The notes: generated by a model from the letters alone, not told the origin. A DNA stretch of 64,000 nt from Duganella sp. BJB476 (GCF_003416895.1 NZ_QVIO01000003.1:186001-250000), one strand, 5' to 3'. Shown: positions 25,424-38,001, counted from the stretch's first letter. A program made the numbers and translations.

Positions 25424-26500
25424 ATGGCTGCAAATGCAAACGGGAAAATTGTTCAACTCGGATCGTACAAGGCGTCGAAACAGAATAATTCCATCTCAGG
25501 CCTGTCGTCCGGGGCCTTCATGACGGTGCAGTTGCATCTGGCGCGCTCGGCCAGCTTTGCCGGTGCGGGCATTATCGCCGGCGGCCCGTTCCGCTGCGCC
25601 GAGACCTACCAGCCAGTCGGGCCGGTGACGGCGGAAGATTCGCGCATCGAGAACTCCATGTACATCTGCATGAATCCGCTGACCCCGCAAACCGGCCCGG
25701 ATGCGCAACGCCTGGTCGCCATGGCCAAGGACACGGCCGATGCGGGGCTGATCGACGACATCGCCAATCTCGCCGACGACAGGCTCTACATCTTCACCGG
25801 CAGCAAGGACGACGTGGTGTATTCCGACGTCGTGGAGAGAACCCGGCAGTTCTACGAAATGCTGGGGGTGCAGCAGAAAAATATCAGCTACCGTGACGAT
25901 GTGCCCGCAGGCCACAGCATCATCACGGACAACCCGGAAGATTCGGAGCTCGATCTCAATCAGCCGCCCTACATCAACAACGGCGGCTTCATGCAATCGC
26001 ACGACATCCTGCGGCATATTTATGACGACTTGAAAGACCCCGCCGAGCAGCTCACCGGGAAATTGCTGTGTTTCGACCAGCGGGAATTTCTTGGCGCGGA
26101 TGCGCCGTGGGCCAGCATGAGCCACTTCGGCTACGCCTATATCCCGTCCAGGGTGCTGGCCGGCGAAGTGAAGGAACCGCGCGTGCACATCGCCCTGCAC
26201 GGCTGCAAGCAAGGCTACAACTACACCGACTACGTCAACGGCCGCGCCGACACCGCCAACCAGCCGCCATACGGCAACCGCTACATCACCACGACCGGCT
26301 ACAACCACATCGCCGAAAGCAACGACATCATCGTGCTCTACCCGCAGGCCGAAGGCACGGACAACGGCCAGATCCAGAATCCGGATGGCTGCTGGGATTG
26401 GTGGGGCTACAGCAACAAGGACGAAAACTCACCCTACTATTCGCGCGATGCCGTCCAGATCAAAGCGATCCACGCCATGCTTGACCGCCTTTGCGCTTGA
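25424..26500 (+). CDS. PHB-depolymerase-family esterase without signal peptide
   Basis: A 358-residue protein of the esterase/PHB depolymerase family. The nucleophile is S28 in GLSSG, very close to the N-terminus, and the oxyanion/substrate motif is LHGCKQGY in the C-terminal half, with a DGCWDWWGY stretch near the end. This order (lipase box first) is that of type II depolymerase catalytic domains. There is no signal peptide, so it resembles intracellular PhaZd-type enzymes. Start at 25424 follows AGGAGG. It lies 18 bases before a helical protein that may be a phasin. Confidence 0.8.
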   Translation: MAANANGKIVQLGSYKASKQNNSISGLSSGAFMTVQLHLARSASFAGAGIIAGGPFRCAETYQPVGPVTAEDSRIENSMYICMNPLTPQTGPDAQRLVAMAKDTADAGLIDDIANLADDRLYIFTGSKDDVVYSDVVERTRQFYEMLGVQQKNISYRDDVPAGHSIITDNPEDSELDLNQPPYINNGGFMQSHDILRHIYDDLKDPAEQLTGKLLCFDQREFLGADAPWASMSHFGYAYIPSRVLAGEVKEPRVHIALHGCKQGYNYTDYVNGRADTANQPPYGNRYITTTGYNHIAESNDIIVLYPQAEGTDNGQIQNPDGCWDWWGYSNKDENSPYYSRDAVQIKAIHAMLDRLCA

Positions 26501-26518
26501 GCGACTACGGAGTATGTC

Positions 26519-27007
26519 ATGAGCAAATTTCCCATTTCTACCGGATCGAATTCCCTGCCAAAAGAAGGCGTCGCCGCCGAATCCATGGCGCTGGCGTCGA
26601 ACACGTTTGCGCCGCTGGCGCACGCGATGACCGCGCAAAGACTGGTGCAAAAAGACGCCACCCACCTGGTCAACAACGGCGCCATGACCTTGGCGCTGGC
26701 GGCGAAGCTCTGGAATCCCAGCGTTTGGAGCGAGTGGACGCAGTTGCAGGCAGCCATAGCGCTGCGCCTGTACGACCAGAACCAGGACTGGCACAAGGGT
26801 TGCGCGATTCTGGTCGAGGATTATGGGCAGCTAAAGCAGGCCAATACCATGTCCAAGCTGATGGAAAAACAGGGCAATCTGGTCTCGCAATCGGCCGCGC
26901 TCCTGACCAGCCAGACCACCAATTTCGTGGCGCTGCTGGAGAATATCGACGTCGATTTCGGCTACTGGATGAGCCAGAAAATACAGCAGGATCAGCCCGC
27001 CAGGTAG
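26519..27007 (+). CDS. helical phasin-like protein, tentative
   Basis: A 162-residue, nearly all-helical protein rich in Ala, Leu, Gln and Ser (SAALLTSQTTNFVALLENIDVDF). No motif identifies a family with certainty. The size, the composition and the position 18 bases behind a PHB-depolymerase-like gene suggest a granule-associated phasin. The next gene is convergent. Confidence 0.55.
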   Translation: MSKFPISTGSNSLPKEGVAAESMALASNTFAPLAHAMTAQRLVQKDATHLVNNGAMTLALAAKLWNPSVWSEWTQLQAAIALRLYDQNQDWHKGCAILVEDYGQLKQANTMSKLMEKQGNLVSQSAALLTSQTTNFVALLENIDVDFGYWMSQKIQQDQPAR

Positions 27008-27084
27008 TTGTCGGGGGCAATTTCGGTAACCTGCCATCTTGGCCGATTGCTGGAACTGCCCCTGCTCTGCAGTCGGGCAAGCTC

Positions 27085-27420
27085 TCAGCTGTAACGGCTC
27101 TTTTTTGATCGGATTACTTGAAGTGCGTTATCGTGCTGTGAGCCTGCAACGATATCTCTCAAATGCAATATGCCTGCGTCATACTGCACGTGGAACCGCC
27201 AGCCCGATATCTTGTCCACGTCGGCACGGTAAATCGCCTGCTGTACACCTCGCACTTTGTGAAGGCGAGTGACGGGAAATTGTTTCGACTTGTGGCATTC
27301 GTTGTTCTCAAGTTCGACAAGCCCCGCGAGGAACTGCAAGCGATGCCGGTCATCGGGCAATATTTTTTGCGCGTCGTAGATAACGCCGAAATGATCTGCA
27401 AGTGGTTTCTTTTCAGGCAT
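27085..27420 (-). CDS. small conserved-looking protein, possible toxin or partner
   Basis: A 111-residue protein that starts MPEKKPLADHFGV at 27420. It overlaps the end of the gene before it by 8 bases (ATGCCTGA). The C-terminal half (TRLHKVRGVQQAIYRADVD, GWRFHVQYDAGILHLRDIV, final KKSRYS) has the alternating strands and basic tail seen in RelE/ParE-fold proteins, but no certain family. A long ORF on the opposite strand (27163-27582) is treated as its shadow. It is A/T-rich for this chromosome. Confidence 0.55.
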   Translation of the reverse strand: MPEKKPLADHFGVIYDAQKILPDDRHRLQFLAGLVELENNECHKSKQFPVTRLHKVRGVQQAIYRADVDKISGWRFHVQYDAGILHLRDIVAGSQHDNALQVIRSKKSRYS

Positions 27421-27787
27421 GTTGCCATCCCCGGGCCGAAAGATCAGGATAAAGAAGGTCAATGGCAGACTCAATTGCTTGATCAAATCCTGAACGAGAT
27501 ACCACGCGCAGCAGGGTCCAAACTACCCGCTCAAACACAGGGTCATGCTCCATGGTCAGCACAACATGGATACGCTCGTTGATTCGCAAGGAATAGAGAC
27601 TCGACTCCAGCGCCCCAGGCAACACGACAGTATGCCGTCGAAAAAATCGTGAGCTCGGGACGCTGCCGCTTTCATCCAACATTGCGCTGTACCGGTTCAG
27701 TTTGGCGGCAATCAGTTTTCGGTCGGAGGCAGAAAATTTCACCAGGTCGGCATCGAAGCCAGCGGTGATATCGAACCGAATGTCCAT
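27413..27787 (-). CDS. RelE/ParE-like protein, first gene of a coupled pair
   Basis: A 124-residue protein with a core resembling RelE-superfamily toxins (FDADLVKFSASDRKLIAAKLNRYSAM, SSLYSLRINERIHVVLTMEHDPVFERVVWTLLRVV). The start at 27787 follows GGAGG with 4 bases between, a strong site. There is no HTH or RHH protein beside it, so it does not have a classical antitoxin. Coupled to the next gene by the ATGCCTGA overlap. Confidence 0.62.
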   Translation of the reverse strand: MDIRFDITAGFDADLVKFSASDRKLIAAKLNRYSAMLDESGSVPSSRFFRRHTVVLPGALESSLYSLRINERIHVVLTMEHDPVFERVVWTLLRVVSRSGFDQAIESAIDLLYPDLSARGWQHA

Positions 27788-27880
27788 ACGGCCTCCACGT
27801 CTGATCACTATCACCACTATAGCAGCCGCACCTCGCACTACAATCCGGCTCAGCGTTCGCCGTTGAGCAAACGCATTGAG

Positions 27881-28414
27881 CTATTGCCCGGCGAGGTAGT
27901 TGTTCTTCACGCGCACATAGTGCTCGGCCGAGTACTTCAGGTAGGCGATCTCCTCGGCGGTGAGCGCCCTCACCTTCTGCGCCGGGCGGCCAACGTACAG
28001 GTGGCCGCTCTCCAACACCTTGCCGGGCGAGACCAGGCTGCCGGCGCCGACCATCACGCGGTCCTGCACGACCACGTCGTCCATGATGATGGAGCCCATG
28101 CCGATCAGGCACTCGTTGCCGATGGTGCAGCCGTGCAGCAGCACCGAGTGGCCGATGGTGACGTAGTCGCCGATGATCAGCGGCGAGCCGTCCGGCTTGG
28201 CGGCGTTCTTGTGCGAGACGTGGCCCATGGCGAAATCCTGCACATTGCTGCACGCGCCGATGACGATGCGGTTGACGTCGCCGCGCAGCACGGTGTTGCA
28301 CCAGACCGAGCTGTCGCGGCCGATGCGCACGTCGCCGATCACTTGCGCGGAGGCGTGCAGATAGATGTCCTCGCCGAGGACGGGGCTGGTGTTCAGATAG
28401 CTCGATACGGGCAT
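27881..28414 (-). CDS. YrdA-like gamma-class carbonic anhydrase family protein
   Basis: A 177-residue left-handed beta-helix protein, close to E. coli YrdA in motif order. Zinc-ligand histidines are H65 (GHVSHK), H89 (IGHS) and H94 (LLHGC). The start is uncertain: ATG at 28414 (MPVSSY) or at 28429 (overlapping the GST stop); neither has a clear Shine-Dalgarno. It is third in a run with a racemase and a GST gene. Confidence 0.86.
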   Translation of the reverse strand: MPVSSYLNTSPVLGEDIYLHASAQVIGDVRIGRDSSVWCNTVLRGDVNRIVIGACSNVQDFAMGHVSHKNAAKPDGSPLIIGDYVTIGHSVLLHGCTIGNECLIGMGSIIMDDVVVQDRVMVGAGSLVSPGKVLESGHLYVGRPAQKVRALTAEEIAYLKYSAEHYVRVKNNYLAGQ

Positions 28415-28418
28415 GGCG

Positions 28419-29045
28419 TCAGGCGACATAAGTGCTGTCGCCGTGCGGCGCAGCGTGGAAGGCAGGCAATGCTTCGGCCTGGCGCGAGAATTCAGCTTGC
28501 AGCGGATAGCGCGACGCATCGACCACTTCCGGCAGCATCTGCTGCATGAAGTGCCAGGTCACGGCCGTCATCACGCCGGCGTGGTCCATCTGCGCCGCCG
28601 ACAACGGATGGGCGCGCAGCTCGGCTTCCAGCGCATCGAAGGCCGCCAGCATCTGCACGGTCACGCGCTCCACCCACGGTTGGTGCAGCTTCTCGGCCGG
28701 GCGCACCATGCGCTCGTACACCAGCTGCACGCCCTTGTCGCAGGCGGCCAGCGCCAGGCCCAGAACGCGCAGCGAGCGCAGCAACTCGGTCGGCATCGAC
28801 GGCGTCAGGCGGCTGGCCGGCATCGCCAGCGCTTCCGCGTACTGCACGATCAGCGTCGAATCCATCAGCACGGTGCCGTCGTCGGCCACGAAGGTCGGCG
28901 CCTTGACCACCGGATTGAGCTGGCGGAACTGCTCGAAGGTGCTGAACACCGACAGCGACTGGTGCTCGAAGCGCACGCCCATCAACTGCAAGGTCACCGC
29001 CACGCGGCGGACATAGGGGGAATCGAGCATGCCGATTAATTTCAT
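28419..29045 (-). CDS. glutathione S-transferase family protein
   Basis: A 208-residue soluble protein. An N-terminal thioredoxin-like domain (MKLIGMLDSPYVRRVAVTLQ, cis-Pro in VVKAPTFV, DSTLIVQYAE) is followed by an all-helical C-terminal domain from about residue 85. Ser9 (DSPYV) is the likely catalytic residue, as in beta/theta-like GSTs. It sits between the racemase and the gamma-carbonic anhydrase genes on one strand. Confidence 0.88.
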   Translation of the reverse strand: MKLIGMLDSPYVRRVAVTLQLMGVRFEHQSLSVFSTFEQFRQLNPVVKAPTFVADDGTVLMDSTLIVQYAEALAMPASRLTPSMPTELLRSLRVLGLALAACDKGVQLVYERMVRPAEKLHQPWVERVTVQMLAAFDALEAELRAHPLSAAQMDHAGVMTAVTWHFMQQMLPEVVDASRYPLQAEFSRQAEALPAFHAAPHGDSTYVA

Positions 29046-29060
29046 CTTTTTCTCCAGTAG

Positions 29061-29753
29061 TTAAGCCAGCGCCCACTCGGCGGCCTTGCGCGCGTGGATG
29101 GCGGTGGTGTCGAACAGCGGCACGTCGGCGTCCGCCTGCGCGATCAGCAGCGAGATCTCGGTGCAACCCAGGATGATAGCCTGTGCGCCCTGCGCCACCA
29201 AGCCGGCGATGATGCGGCGGTACTCGTCGCGCGAGGCGTCGACGATGCGGCCCAGGCACAGCTCTTCGTAAATGATGCGGTGGACGATGTCGCGGTCGTG
29301 CTGGTCCGGCACGATCACGTCGAGGCCGTGGCGCTCGTGCAGGCGGTCCTTGTAGAAGGCCTGCTCCATCGTGAAGCGGGTGCCCAGCAGGCCGACCTTG
29401 CCGTAGCCGGCGTGCTTGATTTCCGTGGCGGTGGGGTCGGCGATGTGGAACAGCGGAATGTCCACCGCCGCTTCGATGGCGTGCGCGACCTTGTGCATGG
29501 TGTTGGTACACAGCACCAGGAAATCGGCGCCGGCGGCGCGCAGCGAGCGTGCGGCGTCGGCCAACAACGCGCCGGCCGCGTCCCAGTCGCCGGCATGCTG
29601 CAAGCGCTCGACTTCATGGAAGTCCACGCTGTACAGCACCACCTTGGCCGAATGCAGCCCGCCCAGATGCTGCTTGACCGTCTCGTTGACCTGACGGTAG
29701 TAAGGCACCGTCGATTCCCAGCTCATGCCGCCTATCAGTCCGATTGTTTTCAA
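29061..29753 (-). CDS. aspartate/glutamate racemase family protein
   Basis: A 230-residue PLP-independent racemase. The GLIGGMSWESTVPYY start, the first catalytic cysteine in LCTNTMHK and the second in LGCTEISLL are those of the Asp/Glu/hydantoin racemase family. I put the start at a TTG (29753) because GGAAGGAG lies just upstream and the family begins there (KTIGLIGGM); longer starts add non-conserved residues. It would interconvert D- and L-aspartate or a related acid. Confidence 0.87.
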   Translation of the reverse strand: MKTIGLIGGMSWESTVPYYRQVNETVKQHLGGLHSAKVVLYSVDFHEVERLQHAGDWDAAGALLADAARSLRAAGADFLVLCTNTMHKVAHAIEAAVDIPLFHIADPTATEIKHAGYGKVGLLGTRFTMEQAFYKDRLHERHGLDVIVPDQHDRDIVHRIIYEELCLGRIVDASRDEYRRIIAGLVAQGAQAIILGCTEISLLIAQADADVPLFDTTAIHARKAAEWALA

Positions 29754-29846
29754 CTGCGCTCCTTCCAGAAATCCGGCCTTGCGATCCGCTGCCGCTGGAC
29801 GCAAGCATACACGGCGCTGCGCTTTTGCGCTGCCGACGCGGGCGCT

Positions 29847-30236
29847 TCAGGCTTCTGGACGGGCGTAGCTGACGGTCAGGATTTCCCACTGGTGGCCGCC
29901 GGGCTCGCTCCAGTAGACGATGCTGCCGCCGTTGTAGCTGCCGACCTGGTAGTCCATATCGGCAAACACCGAGCTGCGGTATGGGATGCCGGCGGCCTTG
30001 ATGCGGCCGAGGATGGCGTCGAACTCGGCCTGCTCGACGCGGAAGCAGTAGTGCTGGAGCGGGATGGGTTCCGGCCACTGGTCGAAGTCGATGGTCAGGC
30101 CGTCGTTGACGAACACCGGCGCGAACGGACCGACGCCGGTGGGCGACCACGGCACGTCCAGCAATTCCGCCAGCTGCTTTGCCGCCGCGAGCTTGTCGCG
30201 CACCGGCACCAACAAATGATCAAGATGAATAGTCAT
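29847..30236 (-). CDS. VOC (glyoxalase/bleomycin-resistance) family protein
   Basis: A 129-residue soluble protein with paired beta-alpha-beta-beta-beta units (HLDHLLVPVRD, YCFRVEQAEFDAIL, GGSIVYWSEPGGHQWEILTVSYARP). Metal-ligand-like H7 and E (WEIL) are in place. The substrate is unknown. The chosen ATG is at 30236. There is a VOC paralogue at 31646-32047. Confidence 0.8.
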   Translation of the reverse strand: MTIHLDHLLVPVRDKLAAAKQLAELLDVPWSPTGVGPFAPVFVNDGLTIDFDQWPEPIPLQHYCFRVEQAEFDAILGRIKAAGIPYRSSVFADMDYQVGSYNGGSIVYWSEPGGHQWEILTVSYARPEA

Positions 30237-30289
30237 ATGCACCTCCACCGCCATTGTAAAACAGCCCGGCGGCGGCAGGCGCGAGATAG

Positions 30290-30601
30290 TCAGGACTGTC
30301 GGCTGGCCACCTGCTGCGGCGCGGGCTGCTGGCGCGGACGATAGTTAGGCGCCAGCAGCTTGTATTGCTGGCGGCGTTTGAATTCCGCGTCGCGCTGCTG
30401 CCAGGTCGGGCCATTGGCTGGCGGCGCCGGCAGCACGGTCGGCTCACCGTTCATTTTCAACTCGGCGATCGGCGCGTTGCCGGCATCGTCCTTGTTGTCG
30501 GTGTAGTGTATGCGGCCTTGGGCGTCGGCCCATTTGTAGATTTGCGCGTGACCGCTCGCGCAGGCGCACAGCAAAGTGATAGTCAGTAATGTTCGGGACA
30601 T
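30290..30601 (-). CDS. DUF4124 domain-containing secreted protein
   Basis: A 103-residue protein with a signal peptide (cleavage near GHA|QIY) and a DUF4124 core IYKWADAQGRIHYTDNKDD, a small beta-sheet domain common in periplasmic proteins of beta- and gammaproteobacteria. A low-complexity Pro/Gln-rich tail follows. Function unknown. Confidence 0.8.
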   Translation of the reverse strand: MSRTLLTITLLCACASGHAQIYKWADAQGRIHYTDNKDDAGNAPIAELKMNGEPTVLPAPPANGPTWQQRDAEFKRRQQYKLLAPNYRPRQQPAPQQVASRQS

Positions 30602-30679
30602 GGAGGATTGTTCTCATGAAGAATCGACCCGCCGATTGTACAAAAAATTACTATCTAGAAATCTATTGAAATGTCACCA

Positions 30680-31594
30680 CTATTGCAATAGCACCACCGC
30701 CCCGCGCGCGATCGAATGCACTACCGCCATCACGTCCCAGTTGGTGAGGCGGATGCAGCCGTGCGATTGGGTCTTGCCGATCTTGCCCGGCTCGGGCGTA
30801 CCGTGGATGCCGTAGTGTTCCTTGCTCAGTTCTATCCATGCGAGGCCGACCGGATTGTTGGGACCCGCCGCGATGCGGGCCTTGGCGTCACCGGCCTTGG
30901 CGTCCCAGAACAGCTTGGGGTTGTAGCGGTATTCGGGATTGGTGGCGACGCCGCGCACCTGCCAGCGGCCTTCGGGCAATGGATCGTGCTTGCTACCGGT
31001 GCTGGCGGGGAACTGCGCGAACGGCATGCCGCTGGCGTCGAGCAGGGTCAGCGTGCCTTCGCGCGCATCGACCAGAATGGAGCTGGCTTTCGGCAGCGGC
31101 TTGGCGGCGGCCACGTTGGGTACGGTCAGCTGGGTGCCGGCGCGCGTCAGCGACTTGCCGGGATTGAGGCGGCGCAGCAGATCCGGGCTGCTATGGAAGC
31201 GTTCTCCCAGCGCCTCGGCCAGGCTGGCGTAACCCAGCGCGGGCAGCTTGGCCTTGGCCATCATGCCGGCCGGGACCGGCGTGTAGGGACCGGCGACGTC
31301 CTGCGCAGTGATGGTGTAGGTATCGAGCACCGGCGCCTGGTCGCGCTCCAGCTCGGTCCAGGTGGCGGCATCGACCACGCCGGTCAGCGGCAGCTGGTGC
31401 AGCTTCTGGAAGCCGCGTATGGCCTGGCGCATATTGCTGCCGTAGGCGCCGTCCATTTCGCCGGACGAAAAGTGTGCGCGGTCCAGCAGCACCTGTGCCC
31501 GCAACACCTGATCGCCTTTGGCATGCGGGCCGATGGTTGCCGCGTTGGCGATGCCGGCCACCGCCAGCGCTCCTGCAAAAAATAAGACTCTCAA
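30680..31594 (-). CDS. L,D-transpeptidase (YkuD) with peptidoglycan-binding domain
   Basis: A 304-residue exported protein. It has a signal peptide (GALAVAGIANA), a peptidoglycan-binding type 1 domain (GDQVLRAQVLLDRAHFSSGEMDGAYG, residues about 25-90), and a LysM-like linker. The YkuD domain ends in the catalytic HGTPEP...SHGCIRLTNWD with the nucleophile Cys. It would make 3-3 cross-links or attach lipoprotein to peptidoglycan. Confidence 0.93.
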   Translation of the reverse strand: MRVLFFAGALAVAGIANAATIGPHAKGDQVLRAQVLLDRAHFSSGEMDGAYGSNMRQAIRGFQKLHQLPLTGVVDAATWTELERDQAPVLDTYTITAQDVAGPYTPVPAGMMAKAKLPALGYASLAEALGERFHSSPDLLRRLNPGKSLTRAGTQLTVPNVAAAKPLPKASSILVDAREGTLTLLDASGMPFAQFPASTGSKHDPLPEGRWQVRGVATNPEYRYNPKLFWDAKAGDAKARIAAGPNNPVGLAWIELSKEHYGIHGTPEPGKIGKTQSHGCIRLTNWDVMAVVHSIARGAVVLLQ

Positions 31595-31645
31595 ACCAGA
31601 ACTCGAATGACGATGTGGGCGCTTATTCTAGCTTAAGCGTGCTCG

Positions 31646-32047
31646 CTACGGCGCTTGTAAAAGTTGTTGTGCGACCTCCCAGCTGTGGCCGGCAGGGTCG
31701 ACGAAGTTAGCGGTGCGCATGCCCCACGGACGATTGACGGGTCCGGCCAGCACGGTCACGCCGCGCTGTTGCAGCTGCGCGCAGACCGCATCCACATCCG
31801 GCACCCAGATGCTGATCTGGAAGCGCGAACCGGCGTCACGCGGCGCCACCACGCCCGGCGCGATGATCTCCGGCGCGCTGCCCGTGTGCAGCAGGTTGAC
31901 GATCAGGTTGTTGAACTTGAGCGCGGCCGAGACCGCGTCCTCGTACACGACCGGCACGCCAAATACTTCAAGATAAAATGCCTTGGCCGCCGCCACGTCT
32001 TCGACAAACAGGCTGATCGCGCTCAGGTGGTTCAAATGGGATGTCAT
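31646..32047 (-). CDS. VOC family protein
   Basis: A 133-residue glyoxalase-like protein (ISLFVEDVAAAKAFYLEVFGVPVVYED, FKFNNLIVNLLHTGSAPE, NRPWGMRTANFVDPAGHSWEVAQQL). The closing GHSWE is the typical VOC metal motif. It lies 4 bases after the solute-binding-protein gene and probably shares its transcript. Confidence 0.83.
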   Translation of the reverse strand: MTSHLNHLSAISLFVEDVAAAKAFYLEVFGVPVVYEDAVSAALKFNNLIVNLLHTGSAPEIIAPGVVAPRDAGSRFQISIWVPDVDAVCAQLQQRGVTVLAGPVNRPWGMRTANFVDPAGHSWEVAQQLLQAP

Positions 32048-32051
32048 CGGC

Positions 32052-32849
32052 TTACTCCGGTTTGCGGTATTTTTGCATCACGTCGCCGAGGCGGCCGCGG
32101 TGCGAATCCAGCCAACTCCACAGCGCTTCGACTTGCTCGTGATGGGCGCGATAATAATTGGCGTTGAAGGCCAGCCACAGCCGCGTGTTGATCAACGGCT
32201 GCGGCAGCTGCACCACCACGCCGCGATAACGTTTCAGCGTGGCCGCCAGGTGCTCGGGCTTGACCAGGTTGACCACCACGCCGTCCACCCGGCCCAGCTT
32301 GAGCTTCTCGATATTGCGCTCGAGGTCGCGGGCGCCGTCGTCCAGCGTCAGGCCCGATTCGCGCAGGCGGACATTGTAGCCATTGCCTTGCACCGAACCC
32401 AGCACCTTGCCGCGAAAGTAGTCGTTGGGATTGGTGCTAGCCGGCAGCTTGTCCTTGACGCGCACCAGCACCACCAATGTGTTGTGCAGCGCGCGGTTGC
32501 GGTCGACGTTGCCGTCCTTGTCGCGCGGCAGCGCGATCTCGGCCGCGTAGCTGGGCTGCTCGCCCAGCGGCGTCATGTCGATGTCGCCCGCTTCCAGCGC
32601 CACCCGCAGGCGCGCCACCGGCAAGCGCACCAGCGTCGGCAGGCAGTTGAAGCCGGAACCCATCACCGCGTTGCGGATCAGGTCGACCGCCGCACCCGGC
32701 GGTTCAGGCACTTGCTCGCCCTCGCCTATCCAGTACGGCGGACGGTTCTGGTCCATATAGCCAACCCGCAGCGGCGTGCAAAGGCCTGCGCCATGCGCAA
32801 GGGGGACAAGCGTGGCCAACATCAGCAGTATGCCAGCACGGATCGTCAT
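32052..32849 (-). CDS. periplasmic amino-acid-type solute-binding protein
   Basis: A 265-residue protein with a Sec signal (GILLMLATLVPLAHGAG) and the SBP_bac_3 pattern: LRVGYMDQNRPPYWIGEG, GAAVDLIRNAV, LGEQPSYAAEIALPRDKDG and ALWSWLDSHRGR. It has no permease or ATPase genes beside it, so it may be an orphan binding protein or a sensor domain. It lies 7 bases after ftsB. Confidence 0.75.
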   Translation of the reverse strand: MTIRAGILLMLATLVPLAHGAGLCTPLRVGYMDQNRPPYWIGEGEQVPEPPGAAVDLIRNAVMGSGFNCLPTLVRLPVARLRVALEAGDIDMTPLGEQPSYAAEIALPRDKDGNVDRNRALHNTLVVLVRVKDKLPASTNPNDYFRGKVLGSVQGNGYNVRLRESGLTLDDGARDLERNIEKLKLGRVDGVVVNLVKPEHLAATLKRYRGVVVQLPQPLINTRLWLAFNANYYRAHHEQVEALWSWLDSHRGRLGDVMQKYRKPE

Positions 32850-32856
32850 GGATGAC

Positions 32857-33177
32857 TCAGTTTTCGGGAGGTTTGGGCGCCAGCGGCGGCGGTGCGGCGG
32901 CCTGGCCTTTGCCGACGATCTGGATGAAGATTTCGTTTTGCTTGATCATGCTGAGCTCGTAGCGAGCACGCTCCTCCACTGCACCGGTGCCGTCCTTGAG
33001 GTCGCGCACTTCGGAGTCGAGCTTGGCGTTGCGGGCGATCAGTTCCGCGTTTTTCTTGTGGGCGGTGTCGACCTGGCCCTCGAAGTCCTTCACGCGCAGC
33101 CATCCCCCCTTCCCCAGCCATAGTGGGTACTGTATCAACAGCAGCAGGGCTGCCAGTGCGAGGGTGATCAAACGCAT
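32857..33177 (-). CDS. ftsB: cell-division protein FtsB (DivIC family)
   Basis: A 106-residue bitopic protein. One transmembrane segment at residues about 3-21 is followed by a coiled-coil (about 33-75), then the conserved [15 protein letters not shown] motif. A Pro-rich tail ends it. FtsB forms the FtsQBL complex at the divisome. The position after eno is the standard one in beta- and gammaproteobacteria. Confidence 0.92.
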   Translation of the reverse strand: MRLITLALAALLLLIQYPLWLGKGGWLRVKDFEGQVDTAHKKNAELIARNAKLDSEVRDLKDGTGAVEERARYELSMIKQNEIFIQIVGKGQAAAPPPLAPKPPEN

Positions 33178-33187
33178 GGAGTCGACA

Positions 33188-33210
33188 GCGGCCGGAGGTT
33201 GTCCGGCCGC
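33188..33210. repeat. eno-ftsB intergenic hairpin
   Basis: Perfect 9-base arms GCGGCCGGA and TCCGGCCGC around a GGTTG loop. There is no T-run, so it probably modulates stability or readthrough from eno into ftsB rather than ending transcription. Confidence 0.6.
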
Positions 33211-33220
33211 GCTTGCTTAA

Positions 33221-34600
<1,380 letters not shown>

Positions 34601-34633
34601 TCATACGAAAACTCGTACGCCAGGTATGTTGCA

Positions 34634-37218
<2,585 letters not shown>

Positions 37219-37396
37219 CTAAAACGTCCGATTCTTCACCTTCCTGCCCGGAAAAATCCGCAATCGGGCGGGAAACTCCTATGAAAGAAAGTGCAAAAAT
37301 AGCCAGTTTGCCTATCCGCCAGCACTGTGTTGCACCGTACAGACCGCCGCCCTCAACAAGGCAAAAATGACAACTCACTCAATCAGGGAGGTCATG

Positions 37397-37816
37397 ATGA
37401 ACTACGAAGAACTCGATGCCTTGGGCATGTATGTCGACCACGGCCACAAAGGCCCCGGTCCGGAACTGATGGGCGCCGATACGCTGATCGGCAACCACGT
37501 CCACAACCTGCAAGACGAGCACCTGGGCGAGATCAAGGAAATCATGCTCGACATGCGCACCGGCAACATCGCCTATGCGGTGATGGCGTTTGGCGGCGTG
37601 TTCACGTTGGGCGAAAAGCTGTTCGCCGTGCCTTGGGAAGCGTTGACCCTGGACACCGTCAACAAACGCTTCACGCTGAACCTGGACAAGGAACGCATCG
37701 AAGCGGCACCCGGCTTCAACAGCGACCAATGGCCCAATATGGCCAACCAGACCTGGGCCAGCCAGATCCATACCTACTACGGCACCAGCGGCAATCGCAG
37801 CGCCGGTCTCCGATAA
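37397..37816 (+). CDS. PRC-barrel domain protein
   Basis: A 139-residue soluble protein with a PRC-barrel core (LIGNHVHNLQDEHLGEIKEIMLDMRTGNIAYAVMAFGG, GEKLFAVPWEAL). Such domains occur in ribosome-maturation and photosynthetic proteins; stand-alone ones are often stress-linked. I prefer the second of two tandem ATGs (37397) because GGAGG sits 5 bases upstream. Its stop overlaps the next gene's start (TAATG). Confidence 0.85.
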   Translation: MNYEELDALGMYVDHGHKGPGPELMGADTLIGNHVHNLQDEHLGEIKEIMLDMRTGNIAYAVMAFGGVFTLGEKLFAVPWEALTLDTVNKRFTLNLDKERIEAAPGFNSDQWPNMANQTWASQIHTYYGTSGNRSAGLR

Positions 37817-38001
37817 TGTTCGCCGCCATCATCGTGCTGGGCGGGATCGCAGCCGGCGCCGGTTTGGCCGTCAGCTGGCTGCTTCACCGCCATCGCCAAC
37901 GTCCGCAGCGCCGGCAGGCCGGCGTGCCCGTCATGCTCAGCAGCTGGTCCGGTCGGGACGAATCGACGGTGGCGGTCCATTTACGGCGCGGCCAACGCTA
38001 G
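37816..38001 (+). CDS. small single-pass membrane protein, unknown function
   Basis: A 61-residue protein beginning MFAAIIVLGGIAAGAGLAVSW (one transmembrane helix) with an Arg/His-rich cytosolic tail. Its ATG shares its A with the TAA of the PRC-barrel gene, so it is translationally coupled. Its 3' end overlaps the convergent dnaE2 stop by 4 bases. No family was recognised, but the coupling supports a real gene. Confidence 0.6.
   Translation: MFAAIIVLGGIAAGAGLAVSWLLHRHRQRPQRRQAGVPVMLSSWSGRDESTVAVHLRRGQR

Noticed and set aside
27163..27582. A 139-codon plus-strand open frame opposite the RelE-like pair
   Set aside because: The minus-strand reading has a strong Shine-Dalgarno and coupled genes with protein-like patterns; the plus-strand frame has none and overlaps both genes.
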